Of a stretch of DNA of 64,000 nt, positions 1 through 9,244 are shown piece by piece. The DNA is from CAVTHW01 sp963734625 (GTDB lineage: Bacteria; Acidobacteriota; Terriglobia; Bryobacterales; Bryobacteraceae). Numbering within the stretch: position 1 is the stretch's first letter; every line of letters begins with the position of its first letter. The position numbers and the translations under genes were made by a program. Location of the stretch: contig CAVTHW010000008.1 in assembly GCA_963734625.1 (NCBI GenBank), positions 1 to 64,000 of the forward strand, read 5' to 3'. The notes beneath the pieces are model-generated. The model saw nothing but the letters and a program-made list of their open reading frames with translations. It had not been told where the DNA came from and searched no databases.

Positions 1-903
1 CCAGGTGGCCAGCCTGGTTCGGAGTCCACGGACATCGAATCCCGCCACGACCGCAACGATGATCACGAGCGTGGCCGCCACGGCGAGCCAGCGGCGGCGC
101 GACGCCAGGCCCGCCCCCGCGGCGGCGGCTTGCAGGTCTGCCAGCATTGCCTCCGCGCTCTGGTAGCGGTCCTCGCGCTTCTTCGCCAGCATCCTGGCGA
201 CGATCCGGGCCACGTCCACGGGCGCTTCCTTCAGCGGCGGAGGCTCGGAGGCGATCACCGCCGCCAGCGTCGCCCCCATCGTCTCCCGCCGGAAGGCCCG
301 CCGCCCACTCAACAGTTCGTACAGCACCGCGCCGAAGCTGAAAACATCCGAGCGGGCATCCACAGGCTCCCCCTGGGCCTGCTCGGGAGACATGTACGAC
401 GCCGTCCCGGTGACGACACCCTGCTCGGTTACGTTAGTAAGCGTGGTTGCGTCCGGTGCGACGCTGGGCTGCAGCTTGGCGAGGCCAAAGTCCAGGACTT
501 TTACGCTGCCTTCGGTGGTCAGCAGGATGTTGTCCGGCTTCAGGTCACGATGGACGATCCCGGCTTTGTGGGCGGCCGCCAGCGCTTGGGCGGTCTGGAT
601 GGCGTAACGCAGCGCGTCGCCGGCAGGCAGAGGCCCCTTCAACGGCTTCCCTTCGACGTACTCCATCACCAGGTAAGGAGCACCTTCGTGCTCGCCCACG
701 TCATGGAGCGTGCAGATGTGGGGATGGTTGAGCGCCGAGATGGCCCTGGCCTCGCGCTCGAACCGTTGGGTGAACTCCGCGTTAACGACCTTGATAGCCA
801 CGCTGCGTCCTAGGTGGGTGTCGCGGGCCTTGTAGACCACTCCCATCCCGCCCTCGCCGAGCTTCTCGAGGATCTGGTAGTGCGAGATGGTCTTGCCAAC
901 CAT
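1..903 (-). CDS. Serine/threonine protein kinase, N-terminal part (runs off the left edge)
   Basis: This is a Hanks-type kinase that phosphorylates proteins on Ser/Thr and is probably anchored in the inner membrane with its catalytic domain in the cytoplasm. Translating the minus strand from the ATG at 903 gives a full kinase domain. It has a glycine-rich loop (GEGGMGVVYKARD, about residues 16-28), VAIK with Lys38, the catalytic loop HRDLKPDN with Asp120, DFG at 138-140 and the activation/P+1 segment TASYMSPEQA near 167-176. A basic stretch and one membrane segment follow at about 271-288, and the extracytoplasmic part lies beyond position 1. The frame is intact to the window edge. Acidobacteria carry many such PknB-like sensors, often with TPR or beta-propeller C-termini. 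The sensor domain cannot be seen here, so the signal is unknown. Confidence 0.93.
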   Translation of the reverse strand, partial: MVGKTISHYQILEKLGEGGMGVVYKARDTHLGRSVAIKVVNAEFTQRFEREARAISALNHPHICTLHDVGEHEGAPYLVMEYVEGKPLKGPLPAGDALRYAIQTAQALAAAHKAGIVHRDLKPDNILLTTEGSVKVLDFGLAKLQPSVAPDATTLTNVTEQGVVTGTASYMSPEQAQGEPVDARSDVFSFGAVLYELLSGRRAFRRETMGATLAAVIASEPPPLKEAPVDVARIVARMLAKKREDRYQSAEAMLADLQAAAAGAGLASRRRWLAVAATLVIIVAVVAGFDVRGLRTRLATW

Positions 904-2538
904 GGCCGCCCTCCGGGCCGCAGAATCGGACCCTCTCGTCTGCTTTGTGGATCAATTGTACAGCAACGACGGGCAAATTGAGCTTCCAGAATCAGATAAC
1001 TGCTTTCCGGTCAGCAGATTGTCCTCGATTTCGCGCCTGCCTAGTCGGCTTTGCTTCATCTATCGGGCGTTTTTGGCTTGGAAGCGACTGAATCAATGGG
1101 TGTTATCAGCGCGCCCTAACGTTCGCGGAGCGACTTGGTCCTTTGTTTATGTTCGCCATGTTGAGCGAGAGTGGCCGAGGTTCCCCGAGACAGCTTCCCC
1201 AGCGCAGGACAGCTAGCGCCATCGACAGGAGCCCGCCAGACCTGACTCCCTACACGCTGAGCCAGCAGGCCGGATGTCTAGCGTGATGAGGGGGGCAAGG
1301 GACTGCGCCCCTTTCCCCGCAGCGGGTCGTGTTGAACATGGACAGCAAGGAGATTCCGGTCTTGCTTGACTGGAGCTGGGGGTTTCTTAAGGTACACCTT
1401 AGGGAACAGTCAAGGGGTTCCTTGGCCTTGCTATTGAGGGTACACATTCGCTGCCAGCGGGTAGCTCCGAATCTTGGGGCCGACAGAGCCGAGCGCAGAG
1501 ACCCGGCGCTGACAGCAGCTGTTGGTCGGCACGGTCAGTTGGACGGGGAGTCGGGCCTTTTAGCCACCTCGGAATCCGGAGGTTGGAGGGCGCAAAGGCT
1601 GTGGAGCCTTGCGGTGGAGGCCTGGGATGACGAGTGTACGCCTCGGAAATCCCCGGGTCGGGGGCTACCGGTATATATACGATATATCGTGTTGGCGGCT
1701 TCGCCCGAGCGGCGGAAGGGGGAAGTGTTGCAGGCGCCGGCTGAGGATTCCCCCCTTGAACCGAAGTTCCAGGCCGCTGCGGACGGTCCTGCTTTGATTT
1801 GACTGGGCCTGCCGGCCATGGGGCGGGCCGTTCCTGACCTCGGAAGAGGTTCAGTGTCCCTGATAAGGGCTGTCTTTCCGCCTTTGTCCGGAGAATGCAC
1901 GCCACGGGCTTTTGGAGCGCGGCCAGACGGCCAGAGACCATCAGGCCATCCTAGGGAGAGGGCGCTGTTCCCTGGATCGATTTTCCGGGGGCCAAGCCTC
2001 CTGATTAAGGTATGCCCCGTGCCCATGAAGGAGCGTGGCTGCCTCCGTTCCAGCGCCGTCGACGAGAGAATCAGATAGACCGCGTGGGCCGCGGCCCCTA
2101 TACTGCGTGCTGTGCAAGTTGTCCGGCGTCCGATCCGGGGCTACAGGATGTCAACGCACATAGCGCAGGGAAGATCCCGCCACAAAGCCCCTGCTGCCCC
2201 ATTTCCTCGAACTCCGGCTCCCGGCGTGGTTACAATTCCTCTGCACCTGGGGAGATCTCAACCAGCGGAAACTGGGGAATTCTCATCTAGCGCTGACACG
2301 CCCTTGATGGGAGAGTGTTGCAAAGCGGGAGGTGTAGGGAGGCAACACTATGGTGTATGTAATACTACATATGCTATTGGCAGGCTGTCAGCGCCGGCGG
2401 GCTGCATGAACGTGCAGGATATGGGTGATGAGTGGGTCTGCATTTACGGGCTTCGCAACCGGCCAGGGATGGGGAGTTACCACCGGCGCTGAAGACCTGG
2501 CCGACCCGAGGCGCTTCGGTGCGCCATAATGTCCTCCA
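904..2538. other. Gene-poor stretch, probably left part of a decayed integrated element
   Basis: I see no convincing gene in these 1.6 kb. The open frames on both strands are short, overlap one another and give low-complexity Pro/Arg/Ser-rich translations with no recognisable motif. The only local structure is a perfect palindrome, acgatatatcgt, at 1679-1690, and a small inverted repeat (tatgta/tacata) near 2357-2372 behind a purine-rich stretch. The region lies between the chromosomal kinase and a recombinase that abuts tRNA-Phe, so it could be the degraded left part of that element. No copy of the tRNA 3' end was found by eye that would mark the left border. Confidence 0.5.
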
Positions 2539-3368
2539 ATGGCGTTTGTTTGCGTGGACACGGATCGAGCGGTCCAGGAGTTCAATGTCTCCGCACTTTA
2601 CGATCCAGGCCTCAAGCCGGACGGCGGCCCCAGCCAGGCCGGGCTGATACAGACTTGTCTACAGGGCTAGGCACGGAGATCGCGCGGCTGGCTTCGAGCT
2701 CACCGACACCATGTATTACACGCTGCGGGCAGAGGCGTTCGAGTGCTTCCAGCGGATGCACGGACCTCGTGCGATTGGGCATCGGGACTGGTTCTATTCG
2801 AAGTTGTCGCAGTACCTCGAAATCCTGGTATACGAGAAACTGTCGCTCTTTGGCGTCGAATCAGATGGGCGGATCAAGGAACCTCAGACCGACCGGCCTT
2901 GGGAGGAGGGCCTGACCGTAATCAGCACGGCTGGGCCATACGTCCAACCCGACGACATCGAGGCTGCCTTTGCCCCTGGGGACAATGACCCGACCTTCTG
3001 GGGCGAAATCGTCGATAGCGTCTGTGCAGCCCCTTCTGGCCGTTTGGCCGTGTTGGAGGGAGTGATGGGTCGCCTGCGAAGAGAGAAGGAGTCTGCGGGC
3101 CCCAGAACGCCGGCAGGAGAGGTTTCCTCAGCCACTCGGCAGACTCGGGAATGGAGACGCAACTAGAGACCGGAATCGGATCATCCGCAACCTCCTCGAC
3201 CAGGGCAAAGACGGAAGGGAGACTTGCATCGAACTGGACAAACTCACGATCCAGACCCTTCCGATCATGCAGGAGCACGGGATCCTAAGCTGGGTGGAGG
3301 GCTGGGATAACGATCGGTTCCAGCGGAACATCCAGCAGCTATTCTCCAAGAAACGACCTCGTCGGTAA
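2539..3368 (+). pseudogene. Unrecognised protein, split by two +1 frameshifts
   Basis: Three consecutive reading frames read like pieces of one protein of about 275 residues. The first starts at ATG 2539 (MAFVCVDTDRAVQEF...) and stops at 2668-2670. The second is open from 2648, carries ELTDTMYYTLRAEAFE and a segment rich in aromatic and acidic residues, and stops at 3164-3166. The third is open from 3066 and ends NIQQLFSKKRPRR at 3368. Each junction is a net +1 shift. No domain is recognised. The lack of a clean start and its place upstream of an excisionase/recombinase pair suggest cargo of an integrated element. Whether the shifts are decay or sequencing error cannot be decided from the sequence. 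Confidence 0.45.
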
Positions 3369-3604
3369 ATCGTGTCAAGCCCTTGTTGTTTCCAAACTGC
3401 TTCCAGATGGAATCTCGCGCGCTGACCTGACGCCGTTCACTCGAATCTGCAGAGGCCTTGGCAGGCCCATGCCCACGGCGTTTCCAGATCATTTCCGTTT
3501 TCTCTGCTGAGGTCATCTTTTCAAAAAGCACCCTTATGATTGCTCCAGGCTGAAGAGGTCCTCTTCCCAGCCGGGGGTTGAATGCATGACATCGAGCACC
3601 GAAG

Positions 3605-3805
3605 ATGAGTTCTAATGAGGGGGTCGGTAAGCGGCTCCTGAATGCGAGGGAGGCCGCGGAGTACCTGGGCCTCGAAGTGGACACGGTCTACAAGAAGGCC
3701 AGGCTCCGCGAACTTCCCTCGGTCAAGGTTGGTCGAGCGTTGCGGTTCGACGTGGTAGCGCTGGAGCGCTACGTCGAGCAGCACACAATCGAAACCATTG
3801 ACTGA
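3605..3805 (+). CDS. Excisionase-like helix-turn-helix DNA-binding protein
   Basis: A 66-residue protein beginning MSSNEGVGKRLLNAREAAEYLG. The pattern LLNAREAAEYLGLEVDTVYKKARLRELPSVKVGRALRFDVVAL (split by position: helix-turn-helix at about residues 10-33, then the wing and the R-F-D segment at about 40-55) is that of the MerR-like HTH_17/excisionase family. In mobile elements such proteins bend DNA at attachment sites and steer the integrase towards excision. In other contexts they act as small repressors. It lies 14 bases upstream of the recombinase reading frame, in the usual xis-int order. The ATG at 3605 is the only good start, although its Shine-Dalgarno is weak. Unlike its neighbours it is not frameshifted. 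Confidence 0.75.
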   Translation: MSSNEGVGKRLLNAREAAEYLGLEVDTVYKKARLRELPSVKVGRALRFDVVALERYVEQHTIETID

Positions 3806-3819
3806 AAGGAGTTCGCAAG

Positions 3820-4960
3820 ATGTCGATTCACAATGTAGGCGACGGAGTCTACAAGATCCGTTGGCGAGAAGGAGGTCGAAACCAAGAGTCTCACCGTCCA
3901 CGGCTCGCACGAGCTGGCGAAGAAGATCCTGCGCAAGAAGCTGTCGGCCCGTGATGAGAACCGGCACCTGGATGTCAAGAAGGAGGTCAACTTTCGGATG
4001 TCGGCCCTGATCGACCGTTACGAGCAGCAGTACGGGAAGAAGAAGAAGTCCTACGGCCGGGAGAAGACCGTGCTGGAGGGCATCCGGAAGGAGTTTGGGG
4101 ATCTGTTTGTGCGGGAGGTGGACGGGCCGGCGATCGACCGGTGGTATCAGAAGCTGACGGTCGAGCAAGGGCCTCGGGCCGGGCACAGCCGTGCGGCACT
4201 TCAACGTCATGCACCACATGATGGGGAAGGCGGCGACCATCTGGTCGAAGGAGACCGGTATCGACCGGAATCCGGCGGACCAGGTGGAGGTGAAGCGGCC
4301 GGATGACGAGCGGGAGCGTTACCTCTCGGCAGAGGAGATCCGCCGGCTAAAGCAGTGCGCTGGATGAGAAGATGTACCGGAAAGGCACGCGGGCGATCAA
4401 CCAGACGTTTTACCGGTTGCGGCTGATTGTCCTGATCGCGCTGACCACCGGGATGCGGATCGCCGAGATCTTCGGTTTGAAGTGGACCGACGTGCTGTAC
4501 AGGGAGGAGTTGATTGCCGTTCGGTCGAAGCTGAAGGGCGGGAAGATTCGGTACGTTCCGATGACGCCGGAGCTGGCCGCTGAGCTTCGGAGGTATCCGG
4601 CCGTGATCGGGGAGGAACGGATCTTTCCGCCGAAGCCGGGCGCCGAAGGGCGAGCGGCAGAGAGTGGAGGGGAGCTTCGAGACCATCCTGGAGATGGCCG
4701 GGATCGAGAACTTCCGTTTCCACGATCTGCGGCACACGTTCGCATCCTGGTACATGATGAACGGCGGGGACCTGTACGAGCTGGCGAAGATCCTCGGGCA
4801 CGCGAATATCAAGATGACCGAGCGCTACGCCAAGCTGGCGAAGAAGCACATCGCGAGGACCGGCAACACGGCGCGCGAGATGTGGAAACTGATGGAAGGA
4901 AGGAATGGGGAGCAGGCCACAGGGAACGCTGTGATGTTCCCGTATTGTTCCCGCGGCTGA
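3820..4960 (+). pseudogene. Tyrosine recombinase (phage-type integrase), broken by about four +1 frameshifts
   Basis: Joining four frames gives a phage-like integrase of about 375 residues. It would catalyse site-specific integration through a tyrosine-DNA intermediate. The pieces are: an N-terminal arm-binding segment from ATG 3820; a SAM-like core-binding domain with DVKKEVNFRMSALIDRYEQ near 3973-4020; and a catalytic domain with TGMRIAE (first Arg) near 4447, the hairpin Lys in LKGGKIRYVPM near 4530, HDLRHTF (His/Arg) near 4720, LGHANI and the nucleophile in TERYAKL near 4820. Frame changes fall near 3870, 4155-4190, 4360 and 4640. All are net +1, and homologous sense resumes at once. An active enzyme would need all four corrected. 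The 3' end lies 40 bp from the CCA end of tRNA-Phe, the usual geometry for a tRNA-targeting integrase. Confidence 0.85.
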
Positions 4961-5000
4961 AACCTTGATGTTCTTGGCTGCTGCTAAGTGCTTTAGAATG

Positions 5001-5076
5001 TGGTGGCCAGGGACGGAATCGAACCGCCGACGCCAGCCTTTTCAGGGCTGCGCTCTACCAGCTGAGCTACCTGGCC
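5001..5076 (-). tRNA. tRNA-Phe (GAA), CCA encoded
   Basis: The minus strand folds as a complete cloverleaf. The acceptor arms GGCCAGG/CCTGGCC are at 5070-5076 and 5005-5011. The D-arm is GCTC...GAGC. The anticodon stem CAGCC/GGCTG encloses the loop CTGAAAA, giving anticodon GAA (Phe). The T-arm GGCGG/CCGTC (one G-T pair) encloses TTCGATT. The discriminator A is at 5004 and a genomically encoded CCA is at 5003-5001. The 3' end points at the recombinase remnant, so this gene is the likely integration target. The tRNA itself is intact. Confidence 0.97.
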
Positions 5077-5116
5077 GGAAGGATTATATTGTAGCAAACG
5101 TGCGGCTGGCTTGGCT

Positions 5117-6355
5117 CTATCGGAACTCCAGCGAAACGTTCCGAATCCAAACCGCCCCCTCGATCCGGGTCGTGCCCAGCGCCCTGTCGTAGCGCAGAGA
5201 AAGCAGGGCTTGCCCGGCCTTCGGCGGCGGGCCGAAATCGAGCTGGCCTTGGGCCCAATCCTCAGCCGACAAATCCGGTCCCATCACGGACCAGTCATCC
5301 GGGCCGCGCGGGCTGACCGCCTGCCAGCGCAGGCCCGAGCCCAGAGGGATGCCCGAAGTACGGTAGACAAAACGCAGCCGGTAGCCGCGTGACGGTTCGA
5401 GCGGCACAACCTGCTCGAGCAGGCGGCAACTGGGCGCCTGGTTGCCTGAGAGAGTGGCTCGAATCTCCGGCGGCGAGGCCGCCAGCGTGAAAGCAACTCC
5501 CGGGGCGGGGTGCAGCCTCCAGTCGAAGGCAAGCCCCAAAGGCTCGGCGGAGAAATCCCCGTTAGTCAGGGAGCGCCCTTCGGCCGGTGAGAGGGGCTGG
5601 CGCGCCGTCAGCCCGCGCGCACACAGGCCGTTCCACGCCTGGAGCGCCTCCGGGGTTCGCTCCGCCATTAGCAATCGGTCGCACCACGCCAGCAAAAGCG
5701 GCGCCGAGTCTCTGGACCCCATCGCCGCCAACCGCTCGGCCACCGGTCCCGTCTCATCCAGTTTCTGGCGGAGCAGCAGGAATCTCAAGTACTGTTGCAG
5801 GATCTCGCGCCTCTCGGGGATAGCCTTTGCCAAAATGACACCAGGATCCTGCGTCATCCGCCAGCATAGAGCGAATAGCGAACCCTGGTCCTGGTAAGAG
5901 ATCTCGGCCGCGCTCCGCGTCCAGCGGAAGAAGTTGGCCGCGTCGCCGCGGCGGAAATAGAAGTTCGCCAGGCTCCAGCGGGGCTCGTAGGTTCGGTCGA
6001 CCCGGGCGGCCTCCAGCAATTGCTTTTCGGCGCGCGGGAGGTCCCCTCCCACTTCAGCCGCCAGTCCCAACTCGATCCGAGCGGCGGCGTCACGCGGGTT
6101 GAGCCGCAACGCTGCCTGGGTGTCGGCGGTGGCTCCGGCCCTGCGGTAGTAGACCGCATTGCCTGGGGCCAGCCGGCGCGCGGCCTGAATCGAGGCCGCC
6201 GTTCCTGCCTGATACAGGCGGTCGGCGTATCCCAGCCGCAGCGTCCAATAGCCCGCTAGGGCGAGCGTTCCAAGTAAGCCGGCAGCCGCCAGCCAGCGCA
6301 TATAGCCAAATCGGACGGGTCCTCGATCCACCTTAGCGTCGGGGCTGGGTTCCAT
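5117..6355 (-). CDS. Membrane-anchored TPR-like protein with C-terminal beta-rich domain
   Basis: A protein of about 412 residues of unknown function. I start it at ATG 6355 (MEPSPDAKVDRG), which has AGGGGAC four bases upstream. A longer start at 6454 adds 33 residues. A basic/aromatic stretch precedes one membrane segment (WLAAAGLLGTLALAGYW, about residues 20-36). Next come helical repeats of TPR type (ALRLNPRDAAARIELGLAAE, then DLPRAEKQLLEAARV, about 70-140), and a C-terminal third beginning LTNGDFSAEPLGLAFDW. That last part resembles jelly-roll, carbohydrate-binding-like domains found after TPRs in exopolysaccharide or exosortase-associated proteins. Tetratricopeptide proteins of this layout usually act at the cell envelope. 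The substrate is not evident. Confidence 0.65.
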   Translation of the reverse strand: MEPSPDAKVDRGPVRFGYMRWLAAAGLLGTLALAGYWTLRLGYADRLYQAGTAASIQAARRLAPGNAVYYRRAGATADTQAALRLNPRDAAARIELGLAAEVGGDLPRAEKQLLEAARVDRTYEPRWSLANFYFRRGDAANFFRWTRSAAEISYQDQGSLFALCWRMTQDPGVILAKAIPERREILQQYLRFLLLRQKLDETGPVAERLAAMGSRDSAPLLLAWCDRLLMAERTPEALQAWNGLCARGLTARQPLSPAEGRSLTNGDFSAEPLGLAFDWRLHPAPGVAFTLAASPPEIRATLSGNQAPSCRLLEQVVPLEPSRGYRLRFVYRTSGIPLGSGLRWQAVSPRGPDDWSVMGPDLSAEDWAQGQLDFGPPPKAGQALLSLRYDRALGTTRIEGAVWIRNVSLEFR

Positions 6356-6483
6356 CGTGTCCCCTAGTTTGACCTGCGTTTCTACCTTAGCATCTACCGC
6401 GCTCAAGCCATTCGGCCGATCAGACCAAGTGTGAGGCGGAGCTTTCCGTTTCACACCAGCTCAACTAGGGAGGCGAAACTGCC

Positions 6484-7359
6484 GTGCGCATGATATTTCG
6501 GTGTTCGGTTATTCTGCTCTTGGCCGGAGTTCTGGTCTCGAGTCTTGCTGCCCCCCCCGCGATTGGCATCGCCACCGCCAGGGGCAGTTTCCGCGTCGAT
6601 AACTCCCCAGTGCAAGGGAACGCCACGCTCTTTGAAGGGACCACGGTGGAAACCTTGGCCGTGTCCTCGTCCTTGTGGCTAAAGGCCGGCGGCCAGGTGG
6701 AAGTAGGAGCCGCCAGCCGCAGCCAGATCTTCACTGACCGGATGATCCTCGAAAAGGGGGAGGGCAAGATGGAGTATGCTCCCAGCTACCGCCTTGAGGC
6801 GCAGAGCCTGCGCATCTTGCCGGACTCGGAGGGGGCCGGAGCACGGGTGGTGGTTCGGGAGCCCGGACGCGTGAGCGTGACGGCTCTTACCGGCCAAGTC
6901 CGCGTCACTACCTCGGATGGCCTGCTGCTGGCCCGATTGGAGCCGGGCCGCTCACTGGAGTTCCAACCTCAGGCAGGGGGAGCGGCGGCCCCACTGGCTC
7001 TCTCCGGATGCGTTTCGGCGACAGATCGCCGATTCTTCCTTGCCGAGCAGACGGCTAACGTCAACTTCGAGTTGAGTGGTGACGACCTGGCCCGGTTTGT
7101 TGGGCTGCGCGTTGAGATCGTGGCCACGGAACTGCGCAATGTCGATCTTGCCGGCGGAGCTGCCAGGGTGGTTCGGGTGAGTCAAATCAAACGTGTGGCC
7201 GGAGGATGCCCGGCGCCGCCAGCGGGCCTCGGCACTAAGGCGAGCCGTATGAGCAACTCGACCAAAGCCGTCATCGCCGGCGTGGCGATCGGGGGCGGGG
7301 CCGGCGCAATCGCGCTGGGCCTGACGCTTTCCGAACCCAAAGCCACCGTCAGCCGCTAA
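6484..7359 (+). CDS. Secreted FecR-like protein, unknown function
   Basis: A 291-residue exported protein. The GTG at 6484 is preferred to the ATG at 6490 because GGGAGGCG sits at 6468-6475, the right distance for the GTG. A signal peptide spans about residues 1-22 (cleavage after SLAA). Residues 30-160 show the alternating beta pattern of FecR-type domains (GSFRVDN, ATLFEGTTVETLAVSSSLWLKAG, GRVSVTALTGQVRVTT). A glycine/alanine-rich hydrophobic segment near 262-283 (AVIAGVAIGGGAGAIALGL) could be a C-terminal anchor. It is divergent from the TPR gene at 5117-6355. Related proteins occur in acidobacteria. I infer an envelope role only. Confidence 0.6.
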   Translation: MRMIFRCSVILLLAGVLVSSLAAPPAIGIATARGSFRVDNSPVQGNATLFEGTTVETLAVSSSLWLKAGGQVEVGAASRSQIFTDRMILEKGEGKMEYAPSYRLEAQSLRILPDSEGAGARVVVREPGRVSVTALTGQVRVTTSDGLLLARLEPGRSLEFQPQAGGAAAPLALSGCVSATDRRFFLAEQTANVNFELSGDDLARFVGLRVEIVATELRNVDLAGGAARVVRVSQIKRVAGGCPAPPAGLGTKASRMSNSTKAVIAGVAIGGGAGAIALGLTLSEPKATVSR

Positions 7360-7381
7360 GAGTGAGGTCGGTTCATTCTAA

Positions 7382-7408
7382 CCAGCCCCGACATCGAGCC
7401 GGGGCTGG
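7382..7408 (+). terminator. GC-rich hairpin after the FecR-like gene
   Basis: A perfect 9-bp stem, ccagccccg (7382-7390) with cggggctgg (7400-7408), encloses a 9-nt loop and lies 22 bases past the stop of the preceding plus-strand gene. No U-tract follows, so it would be an atypical terminator. Its symmetry also suits the convergent minus-strand gene ending at 7452. Confidence 0.45.
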
Positions 7409-7424
7409 CTCGTAGTCTCAAAGC

Positions 7425-7453
7425 AATGGGGTAATTTGGTACTGTCCCCATTT
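7425..7453. repeat. Palindromic dispersed repeat, copy 1 (AATGGGG...CCCCATT)
   Basis: A 29-bp element opening AATGGGG and closing CCCCATT around a central taatttggtactgt. The same element recurs in opposite orientation at 12463-12491. The stop codon of the minus-strand membrane-protein gene lies in its right edge. Short palindromes of this type are typical of REP/RAYT repeat families, but no RAYT transposase lies in the window. Confidence 0.8.
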
Positions 7454-9239
7454 AACGGAAGTAGTCCGAAGACAGCTTGTCGTTGATGCGGTCCATCTCG
7501 GTGGTGGGCAGCACCTGCGCATCGAAACAACGGATCTCGCGCGACCACACGGCAAGGTTGGCTTTGAGCTGCCGGTGATCGGCTTCGCTCCGGAAGTCCA
7601 GCGTGGCCTCGTCGCCCAGGAGATTCGCTAGCGCACCGAAACTACGCACCGCACTCCGGGCTCCGATGGCACGGTCCGGGTGATCACTCTCCAGAGCATA
7701 TGCGTAAACCAGGATGGCCGCCTCGATGCGTCCGGCGCGGGTGCGCTGCTGGCGCGCGCGGGCGCGGTTGCGTAAGACGGCCTCGCTCGAGAGCATTTCC
7801 CCAACCCCCGGCATGCGGTTGTTCTCCGAATATTGCGCCAGCCAGGCGGCCTCTTCCGAGCCGACGCGCGACAGGTTGCGAGCGGCCGTCTCAAGCGGCG
7901 CCGGTCCCTTCAGCGTGACAATCGAGTTCAACCAGGTGCCGCCGTGGATGGTTAGGAAACCCCGATCCGCGAGATCGCGCAGCACCGGATCATCGGGAGG
8001 GACGGGGAGCGCATAAACCTTCACGCCCGCCGAGAACTGGCGTGCGGAATATACGCGCGGCTGCACCTCAACCCAATGGCCGCCCTCGAATGTCATGGGC
8101 ACGAACACCGCCAGCGAGATGCACTGCGTGGGATTCCACACGTTGACCAGCCGGTTGTTCAGCCCCGCGCGCCCGATGACTTCGGCGAGCTGTTTGCGCT
8201 CGTTCCAGTCGAGCATCCGCGGGCTGCGCGGGCCGAAGGTCCACATCGCCTCAAAGGCCAGCGCGGGCAGGGTCAGGGGAAAAAGGGTCGCGATAGCAGC
8301 CAGAGAGATCGTGAACGCGACCCGAAACCGGGGCGCCATCCACTCGCGGAACCGAGCGAGTTCGATGCCGGCGATTACCGCGAGCACCAGCGTCGCCTGC
8401 AACAGGAATCGCTTGTAGTCCTGCACGATCCAGGGCGTCTGCGCCGCCAGCCAGGCCACCAGAAACACGTTCTCGCGCGGGCGGCCGAGTAGCCGAACGA
8501 CCCCGAACGCCGCCGGGATGTAGATCAGCGGGGCCAGCATCAACGCCTCGTCGCCACGCTGGCCACGATACCATTCCAGGTTCCGGAGGAAATGGATGGT
8601 ATACGGGCTGGTGAGAATTGCCGTCGCGCCCCCCACGATGGCCAGCGCCTTCCACCTCCGGCCGATCACGGCGGCCACGAATACCGCCAGCGGCGCCATC
8701 GCGTACCCGGCGAGATGGGTGTAGATGGCGGCCGTGGTGAACAGGATCGCGAGCGCCAGCCGGCCCTCCACGAAACACCACGCCGCCCACGCCGAGAAGA
8801 TGAAGATCCAGCCCGAAGGCATTCCTATTCCGAACGATATGGAAGCGAACAACGCACCCGACAGCAGCGTGACCGCGAACAGCGCGGCCCAATCGCCTCC
8901 GTAGCGGCGCGCGAAGAACCAGGCCGTGAACATCGCGGCCGCCCACTGCAGTATTGCCAGGATCGAGTTGGCGTGGACATAATCCATGCCGTCGCCGCCC
9001 AGCGCGCGGCCCAGGTATCCGATCGCCATGTGCAACAGCGGGCCCTGCAGATTCGGCCGGCCGCCGGGGCCGTAGTTGATGTGGTCCCACCAGGCGCTGC
9101 CGTGCTCGCCGTACCAGCGCGCCAGCGAAACGTGGTAGCCCGAGTCGATGCCGACGAAATAGTCCGGCAGCGTGCTCAAGAGCAGGATGCCGTGCAGCGC
9201 CAAGACTGCAATCGTCGCCCAGCGTGCGGCCCTGCTCAT
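7452..9239 (-). CDS. Polytopic membrane protein, GT-C glycosyltransferase-like
   Basis: A 595-residue inner-membrane protein. After an N-terminal membrane segment comes an aspartate-containing loop (YFVGIDSGYHVSLARWYGEHG, about residues 27-47). About ten hydrophobic helices follow up to residue 345, and then a roughly 230-residue soluble C-terminal domain. An acidic residue in the first extracytoplasmic loop followed by many helices is the layout of GT-C enzymes (PMT/ArnT/dolichol-P-mannose type), which move sugars from lipid carriers. The match is architectural rather than by a unique motif. It starts 5 bases after the stop of the VWFA gene, so the two are probably co-transcribed. Glycosylation of the VWFA protein or of cell-surface polymers is only a guess. 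Confidence 0.6.
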   Translation of the reverse strand: MSRAARWATIAVLALHGILLLSTLPDYFVGIDSGYHVSLARWYGEHGSAWWDHINYGPGGRPNLQGPLLHMAIGYLGRALGGDGMDYVHANSILAILQWAAAMFTAWFFARRYGGDWAALFAVTLLSGALFASISFGIGMPSGWIFIFSAWAAWCFVEGRLALAILFTTAAIYTHLAGYAMAPLAVFVAAVIGRRWKALAIVGGATAILTSPYTIHFLRNLEWYRGQRGDEALMLAPLIYIPAAFGVVRLLGRPRENVFLVAWLAAQTPWIVQDYKRFLLQATLVLAVIAGIELARFREWMAPRFRVAFTISLAAIATLFPLTLPALAFEAMWTFGPRSPRMLDWNERKQLAEVIGRAGLNNRLVNVWNPTQCISLAVFVPMTFEGGHWVEVQPRVYSARQFSAGVKVYALPVPPDDPVLRDLADRGFLTIHGGTWLNSIVTLKGPAPLETAARNLSRVGSEEAAWLAQYSENNRMPGVGEMLSSEAVLRNRARARQQRTRAGRIEAAILVYAYALESDHPDRAIGARSAVRSFGALANLLGDEATLDFRSEADHRQLKANLAVWSREIRCFDAQVLPTTEMDRINDKLSSDYFR

Positions 9240-9244
9240 GGAAC

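Noticed and set aside
130..813. 227-codon plus-strand frame over the kinase
   Set aside because: The minus strand encodes all kinase motifs in one frame. The plus-strand product is Arg/His-rich noise.
2461..2480. Possible left attachment copy (ggccaggga near 2461) of the tRNA-Phe end
   Set aside because: Only nine bases match before divergence, which is expected by chance. No longer match was seen.
6369..6400. Possible promoter (TTGACC) upstream of the FecR-like gene
   Set aside because: The matching -10 box is poor at any acceptable spacing, and the site lies inside the 5' end of the longer reading of the divergent gene.
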